Assembly: GCF_024460475.1 (NCBI RefSeq)
Contig: NZ_JANFYN010000065.1
Location: 1 to 9,532 of the forward strand
DNA length: 9,532 bases
Direction: 5' to 3'
DNA from: Holdemanella sp. MSK.7.32
GTDB taxonomy: Bacteria > Bacillota_I > Bacilli_A > Erysipelotrichales > Erysipelotrichaceae
How positions within the stretch are numbered: the stretch's first letter is position 1; the number at the start of each line of letters is the position of its first letter. The position numbers and the translations under genes were made by a program. Under the pieces are notes generated by a model. That model saw only the letters and a program-made list of their open reading frames with translations. It made no database searches and was not told the origin of the DNA. Of the stretch, positions 6,197 to 9,532 are shown piece after piece.

Positions 6197-7381
6197 ATGA
6201 CAAAGAGAACTGTTAAAGACCTTGATGTAGCTGGAAAAAAGGTCATCGTACGTTGTGATTTTAACGTGCCAAGAAAAGATGGTGTTATCACAGATGATAA
6301 CCGTATCGTAATGGCTTTACCTACAATTAAATATTTAGTAGAAAACAAAGCTAAAGTTATTTTGATGTCTCACTTAGGAAAAGTTAAGACTGAAGAAGAC
6401 AAAGCTAAAAACAACTTGGAATGCGTAGCCGTACGTTTACAAGAATTGTTACCAGATGTAAAAGTAACTTTCTGCCCAGTAACTCGTGGTGAAGAATTAG
6501 AAAACGCTGTAAATGCATTAGCTGATGGTGAAATCGTATTAATGCAAAATACTCGTTACGAAAAAGGCGAAAGTAAAAACGATCCTGAATTAGGTGCATA
6601 TTGGGCTAGCTTAGGTGAAGTATTCGTTGAAGATGCATTCGGATCTGTTCACCGTGCTCACGCTTCTACTGTAGGTATCCCTACAAATATTAAAGAAAAT
6701 GGATTAGGATTCTTAGTTGAAAAAGAAGTTACAATGTTAGGAAAAGCTGTTGATGAACCAGCTCACCCATTCGTAGCTATCATTGGTGGATCTAAAGTAT
6801 CTAGTAAGATCGATGTTGTTGACAACTTATTGAAAAAAGCTGACAAAGTTATCATCGGTGGTGGAATGGCTTATACATTCTCTAAAGCTGTTGGTGGTTC
6901 AATCGGTACTTCATTAGTTGAAGATGACAAATTGGATTTAGCAAAAGAATATTTAGAAAAAGCTGGAGACAAATTAGTTCTTCCTGTAGATAACGTAATC
7001 GCTGATGCATTCAGTGAAGATGCTAACACTTCTGTTGCTGATGCTGGACAAATTCCTGATGGATGGATGGGATTAGATATTGGTCCTAAATCTGTTGAAT
7101 TGTTCAGAAAAACTTTAGCTGGTGCTAAAACTGTAGTATGGAATGGACCTATGGGTGTATTCGAAATGCCTAAATTTGCTAAAGGTACTGAAGAAGTATG
7201 TAAAGCTATCTCTGAATTACCAGAAGCTATTACAGTAATCGGTGGTGGAGACTCTGCTGCTGCTGCAAAACAATTAGGATATGCAGACAAATTCTCTCAC
7301 GTTTCAACTGGTGGTGGAGCTAGTTTGGAATATATGGAAGGTAAAACATTACCTGGTATCGCTATTATCAGCGAAAAGTAA
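6197..7381 (+). CDS. pgk: Phosphoglycerate kinase
   Basis: This is a 394-residue cytoplasmic glycolytic enzyme that transfers the acyl phosphate of 1,3-bisphosphoglycerate to ADP, giving 3-phosphoglycerate and ATP. The N-terminal domain has the family signature VIVRCDFNVP (16-25), R36 in DDNR, SHLGK (58-62), R120 in MQNTR and R153 in VHRAH, which line the substrate site. The C-terminal nucleotide domain has IIGGSKVSSK (195-204), WNGPMGVFE (315-323), GGGDSAAA (349-356) and STGGGASLE (370-378). The length is typical for bacteria. The codons are strongly biased to GCT, GAA, AAA and TTA, as in a highly expressed gene. It ends with tandem TAA TAA stops and is followed 18 bases later by tpiA in the same operon. 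Confidence 0.99.
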   Translation: MTKRTVKDLDVAGKKVIVRCDFNVPRKDGVITDDNRIVMALPTIKYLVENKAKVILMSHLGKVKTEEDKAKNNLECVAVRLQELLPDVKVTFCPVTRGEELENAVNALADGEIVLMQNTRYEKGESKNDPELGAYWASLGEVFVEDAFGSVHRAHASTVGIPTNIKENGLGFLVEKEVTMLGKAVDEPAHPFVAIIGGSKVSSKIDVVDNLLKKADKVIIGGGMAYTFSKAVGGSIGTSLVEDDKLDLAKEYLEKAGDKLVLPVDNVIADAFSEDANTSVADAGQIPDGWMGLDIGPKSVELFRKTLAGAKTVVWNGPMGVFEMPKFAKGTEEVCKAISELPEAITVIGGGDSAAAAKQLGYADKFSHVSTGGGASLEYMEGKTLPGIAIISEK

Positions 7382-7399
7382 TAAGGAGATGTACTTAAG

Positions 7400-8146
7400 A
7401 TGAGAAAACCTATTATCGTTGGAAACTGGAAAATGAACAAAAACAACGCTGAAACAAAAGCTTTCTTCGAAGCTGTTGATGGTGTTGCTGCTAGCGAAAA
7501 TGCTACTTATGGAATTGGATGTCCATTTACTGATTTAAGAACTGCATTGGATCACGCTAAAAACTTAGTTGTAGCTGCTGAAAACTGCCACTTTGAAGAT
7601 AGTGGAGCTTTCACTGGTGAAGTTAGTGTTCCTATGTTAGAAGAAATGGGAGTTAAATACTGCATTATTGGTCACTCAGAACGTCGTGAAATGTTCGGTG
7701 ATACGGATGAAACAGTAAACAAAAAAGCAAAACGTTTAATTAAAGCTGGAATCACTCCAATCTTATGTGTTGGTGAAACAGAAGCTGATTACGATGCTGG
7801 AAACTCAGAAAAAGTAATTCGTGAAGAATTAGCTGGTTCTTTAGCTGACTTATGTCCAAAATGTGTTGGTGAAATGGTAATTGCTTACGAACCAATCTGG
7901 GCTATCGGAACTGGAAAATCTGCTTCAGTTGAAATTGCTGAAAACTGCTGTAAGATCGTACGTGACCAAGTTAAGGCTATGTATGGTGAAGAAGCTGCTG
8001 AAAAAGTACGTATCCAATATGGTGGAAGTGTTAAACCTAACAACATCGTTGAATATATGGCTCAACCAGATATCGATGGTGCATTAATTGGTGGTGCTAG
8101 TTTGAAAGAAGATAGCTTCACAGAAATCATTGAAAAAACAAAATAA
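7400..8146 (+). CDS. tpiA: Triosephosphate isomerase
   Basis: This 248-residue TIM-barrel enzyme interconverts dihydroxyacetone phosphate and glyceraldehyde 3-phosphate. Active-site residues are visible: N9 and K11 in GNWKMN, H92 in IIGHSERR, the catalytic base E164 in AYEPIWAIGTG with the mobile loop just after it (168-174), and the phosphate-binding YGGSVKP (207-213) and IGGASL (230-235). The length is normal. The start ATG 7400 follows AAGGAG (7383-7388). It is co-transcribed with pgk, shares its high-expression codon pattern and is closed by the terminator at 8160-8185. No gpmI or eno follows in this window. Confidence 0.99.
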   Translation: MRKPIIVGNWKMNKNNAETKAFFEAVDGVAASENATYGIGCPFTDLRTALDHAKNLVVAAENCHFEDSGAFTGEVSVPMLEEMGVKYCIIGHSERREMFGDTDETVNKKAKRLIKAGITPILCVGETEADYDAGNSEKVIREELAGSLADLCPKCVGEMVIAYEPIWAIGTGKSASVEIAENCCKIVRDQVKAMYGEEAAEKVRIQYGGSVKPNNIVEYMAQPDIDGALIGGASLKEDSFTEIIEKTK

Positions 8147-8159
8147 TTGATGATTATCT

Positions 8160-8185
8160 AGGCCTCTTTGAGGCCTTTTATTTTT
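8160..8185 (+). terminator. Rho-independent terminator of pgk-tpiA
   Basis: AGGCCTC (8160-8166) and GAGGCCT (8170-8176) form a 7-bp GC-rich stem with a TTT loop, followed by TTTATTTTT. It starts 13 bases after the tpiA stop. Confidence 0.93.
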
Positions 8186-8216
8186 AGTTATTTCTAACCA
8201 AAAATAAATTTTAGGG

Positions 8217-8245
8217 TTGTTTGTGAGGTGGTTTCGTGGTAAACT
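8217..8245 (+). promoter_or_regulatory. Promoter of the secreted NlpC/P60-like protein
   Basis: TTGTTT (8217-8222) and TAAACT (8240-8245) are 17 bases apart, and TGG just before the -10 makes it an extended -10. The predicted start is near 8251. Within the short leader lies a 13-base palindrome (CTATTT-T-AAATAG, 8255-8267) just before the AGGGGGT ribosome-binding site (8266-8272). Confidence 0.55.
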
Positions 8246-8280
8246 AGTCATGAACTATTTTAAATAGGGGGTAGAATAAA

Positions 8281-9366
8281 ATGAACTTTGTAGAAAATAA
8301 TGGTAAAAAAGTTGCAGCGATTTTATGTGTAGCATCTGCTTTCCCTGTTGTGGCAACAGTAGTTGCAGCTAAGGAAGAACCAGGATGGCATGGTGATCGC
8401 TATGTCAATGAAGATAAAACTGTAGCAAAAGGATGGCAAGAAATCGAAGGAAAATCTTACTATTTCTCAGAAGATGGAACAGTAAATTCTTCAAAGACTG
8501 AAGAAGCAACAACAGCTAGCGTTTCAAGTAACATTACAGGGGAAGTGAAAGAAACAGTAGCAACAGCTAGTCAAGAAGCTGTAAAAGAAGAAACAGAACA
8601 GAAAGCCGAAGAAGTAGTTGAAACTCCAGTAACTACAACTGAAGCAACAGATACAACTGAAACTCCAGCAGAAACACCTGCTCCAGAACAGACTGAGACA
8701 CCAGCTCCTGAACAGACTGTAACACCTGCTCCAGAACAAACTGAGACTCCAGCACCTGAGCAAACTGTAACACCTGCTCCAGAACAAACTGAGACTCCAG
8801 CTCCTGAACAGACTGTAACACCTGCTCCAGAACAAACTGAAACTCCAGCACCTGAGCAAACTGTAACACCTGCTCCAGAACAAACTGAGACACCAGCTCC
8901 TGAACAGACTGTAACACCTGCTCCAGAACAAACTGAAACTCCAGCACCTGAGCAAACTGTAACACCTGCTCCAGAACAAACTGAAACTCCAGCACCTGAA
9001 CAGACTGTAACACCTGCAGCTAGTACTTTAGGACAAAGAATTTCTGCTGAAGCACAGAAATTAGTAGGTGTAACTGATGGATTATGGTGTACACAAGTTG
9101 TACAACAAGCTTTGGCAAATGCCGGTGTAAGTGATGCTTATCAATTATGGCCAGATCAATACGCAGGTCAATATGGATACTACACTAACGATCCTCAAGA
9201 AGGTGACTTATTGTACTATAACAATGGTGGACGTGGTGTTGACCACATCGCTATCTATATTGGAAATGGACAAGCTGTTCATGGAAACTACGAAGGTAAG
9301 ACTGTAATTGCTAGTGCATATTTAAGCACAGCAGCATCTCCACAATTCATTCGTGTTGTTAGATAA
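8281..9366 (+). CDS. Secreted cell-wall protein with cell-wall-binding motif, Thr/Pro/Glu repeat linker and NlpC/P60-like domain
   Basis: This is a 361-residue exported protein. Residues 1-30 form a signal peptide: positive KK, a hydrophobic core, then a VAA-type cleavage site before KEE. Residues about 35-68 resemble one and a half cell-wall/glucan-binding repeats (KGWQEIEGKSYYFSEDGTV). Residues 69-130 are Thr/Glu-rich, and 131-246 are an octapeptide repeat linker (T-E/V-T-P-A-P-E-Q). The C-terminal domain (about 250-361) looks like an NlpC/P60 or CHAP cysteine hydrolase: C270 in LWCTQVV, H322 in VDHIAIYIGNG and H334 in AVHGNY as plausible catalytic residues, with GDLLYY before the His strand. 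Such domains usually cut peptidoglycan stem peptides or cross-links. No LPXTG or membrane anchor is present. The start ATG 8281 follows AGGGGGT with an 8-base spacing. Confidence 0.85.
   Translation: MNFVENNGKKVAAILCVASAFPVVATVVAAKEEPGWHGDRYVNEDKTVAKGWQEIEGKSYYFSEDGTVNSSKTEEATTASVSSNITGEVKETVATASQEAVKEETEQKAEEVVETPVTTTEATDTTETPAETPAPEQTETPAPEQTVTPAPEQTETPAPEQTVTPAPEQTETPAPEQTVTPAPEQTETPAPEQTVTPAPEQTETPAPEQTVTPAPEQTETPAPEQTVTPAPEQTETPAPEQTVTPAASTLGQRISAEAQKLVGVTDGLWCTQVVQQALANAGVSDAYQLWPDQYAGQYGYYTNDPQEGDLLYYNNGGRGVDHIAIYIGNGQAVHGNYEGKTVIASAYLSTAASPQFIRVVR
8671..9018 (+). repeat. Tandem 24/48-bp coding repeat (octapeptide T-E/V-T-P-A-P-E-Q)
   Basis: After an initial partial unit, thirteen full octapeptides (residues 138-241, bases 8692-9003) alternate strictly between TE and TV forms: seven TE and six TV, then a final partial TVTPA. 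At DNA level the basic unit is 48 bp. Two synonymous versions of it alternate, giving a 96-bp higher-order period, with the last unit (from 8980) a mix of both. The tract should form an extended, negatively charged spacer between the wall-binding part and the enzymatic domain. Such a repeat is prone to length change between strains. Confidence 0.93.
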
Positions 9367-9392
9367 TTTTAAATTTTAGCAGGTAACCAAAT

Positions 9393-9480
9393 AATCTAGG
9401 GGTTTCCAAGAAATATCTAGGGGTCAATTTAGGGGACTGATGCCATATCGGCATGAACCTATAGACCCCTAGATTTGTTT
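9393..9480 (+). other. Nested hairpin with two alternative 5' arms, possible terminator
   Basis: ATCTAGGGGTC (9415-9425) pairs perfectly with GACCCCTAGAT (9464-9474). Inside it TAGG (9430-9433) can pair with CCTA (9458-9461), and ATGCC (9440-9444) with GGCAT (9450-9454). A second copy, AATCTAGGGGT (9393-9403), pairs equally well (11 bp) with 9465-9475, so two arms compete for one partner. A third related copy TTTAGGGGA lies at 9428-9436. A T-rich stretch (TTTGTTTTT, 9474-9482) follows, as after a terminator. It could alternatively be the relic of a small inverted-repeat element. Confidence 0.6.
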
Positions 9481-9489
9481 TTAATGATT

Positions 9490-9532
9490 AAAAGGATTTC
9501 AGTTATGGTTATAAAACTGAGATCCTTTTTTG
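9490..9532 (+). terminator. Strong terminator hairpin at the right edge
   Basis: A 15-base arm (9490-9504) pairs with 9515-9529 with a single U-G wobble, around a 10-base loop, and the T-run continues to the edge. Four A residues on the left side (9490-9493) would let it work on both strands. It may end the transcript of the secreted protein or serve a convergent gene beyond the window. Confidence 0.85.

Noticed and set aside
6871..7290. 139-residue minus-strand open frame inside pgk
   Set aside because: Antisense shadow caused by the biased codon use of a highly expressed gene; no family features.
8524..9013. Long open frames on the minus strand across the repeat (Trp/Cys/Ser-rich and Val/Gln/Leu-rich repeats)
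   Set aside because: They arise because the 48-bp coding repeat happens to lack stops on the opposite strand; they have no ribosome-binding site and their composition is simply the complement of the TPAPEQ repeat.

Overview
The window looks like a chromosomal segment of a low-GC Gram-positive bacterium. The codons are AT-rich, the ribosome-binding sites are strong AGGAGG-type, and it carries a Bce-type resistance module and a secreted protein with a cell-wall-binding motif. The overall style would fit the Erysipelotrichia (Bacillota), but no rRNA or marker phylogeny is available, so that placement is inference. Every gene I can support lies on the + strand.

Left edge (1 to about 256): the 3' end of a group II intron, with the last 62 codons of its reverse transcriptase/maturase followed by a recognisable domain V and a very short domain VI. 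The intron ends about 30 bases before the next gene.

Resistance module (288 to 4831): a complete BceR-BceS-BceA-BceB set. It comprises an OmpR-family response regulator, an intramembrane-sensing histidine kinase, an ABC ATPase and a 10-TM FtsX-type permease with a large extracellular domain. Between the kinase and the ATPase genes lies a perfect palindrome containing TTACA-N4-TGTAA, which fits a BceR-type operator. This would let the transporter be induced by its own two-component system when a cell-wall-active peptide is sensed. A 25-codon membrane-peptide ORF overlaps the permease stop and ends at the operon's terminator; it is easily missed and is the most interesting candidate gene here.

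Middle (4871 to 6089): a free-standing ABC/SMC-like AAA ATPase of unknown role, with all nucleotide-binding motifs, then rlmH (23S rRNA pseudouridine-1915 methyltransferase) behind a good sigma-A-like promoter.

Glycolysis (6197 to 8146): pgk and tpiA, 18 bases apart, behind an extended -10 promoter with a possible CcpA (cre) site, and closed by a strong terminator.

Right edge (8217 to 9532): a secreted protein with a signal peptide, one cell-wall/glucan-binding-type motif, a long Thr/Pro/Glu repeat linker and a C-terminal NlpC/P60-like domain. Its linker DNA shows a 96-bp higher-order repeat. Downstream are a nested hairpin with two competing 5' arms and a second, very strong terminator hairpin at the window's end.

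No CRISPR array, tRNA, rRNA or intact insertion sequence was seen. Most of the window is ordinary core or resistance gene content. The points worth a second look are the micro-ORF, the operator, the intron placement, the orphan ATPase behind a terminator and the 3' structured element.
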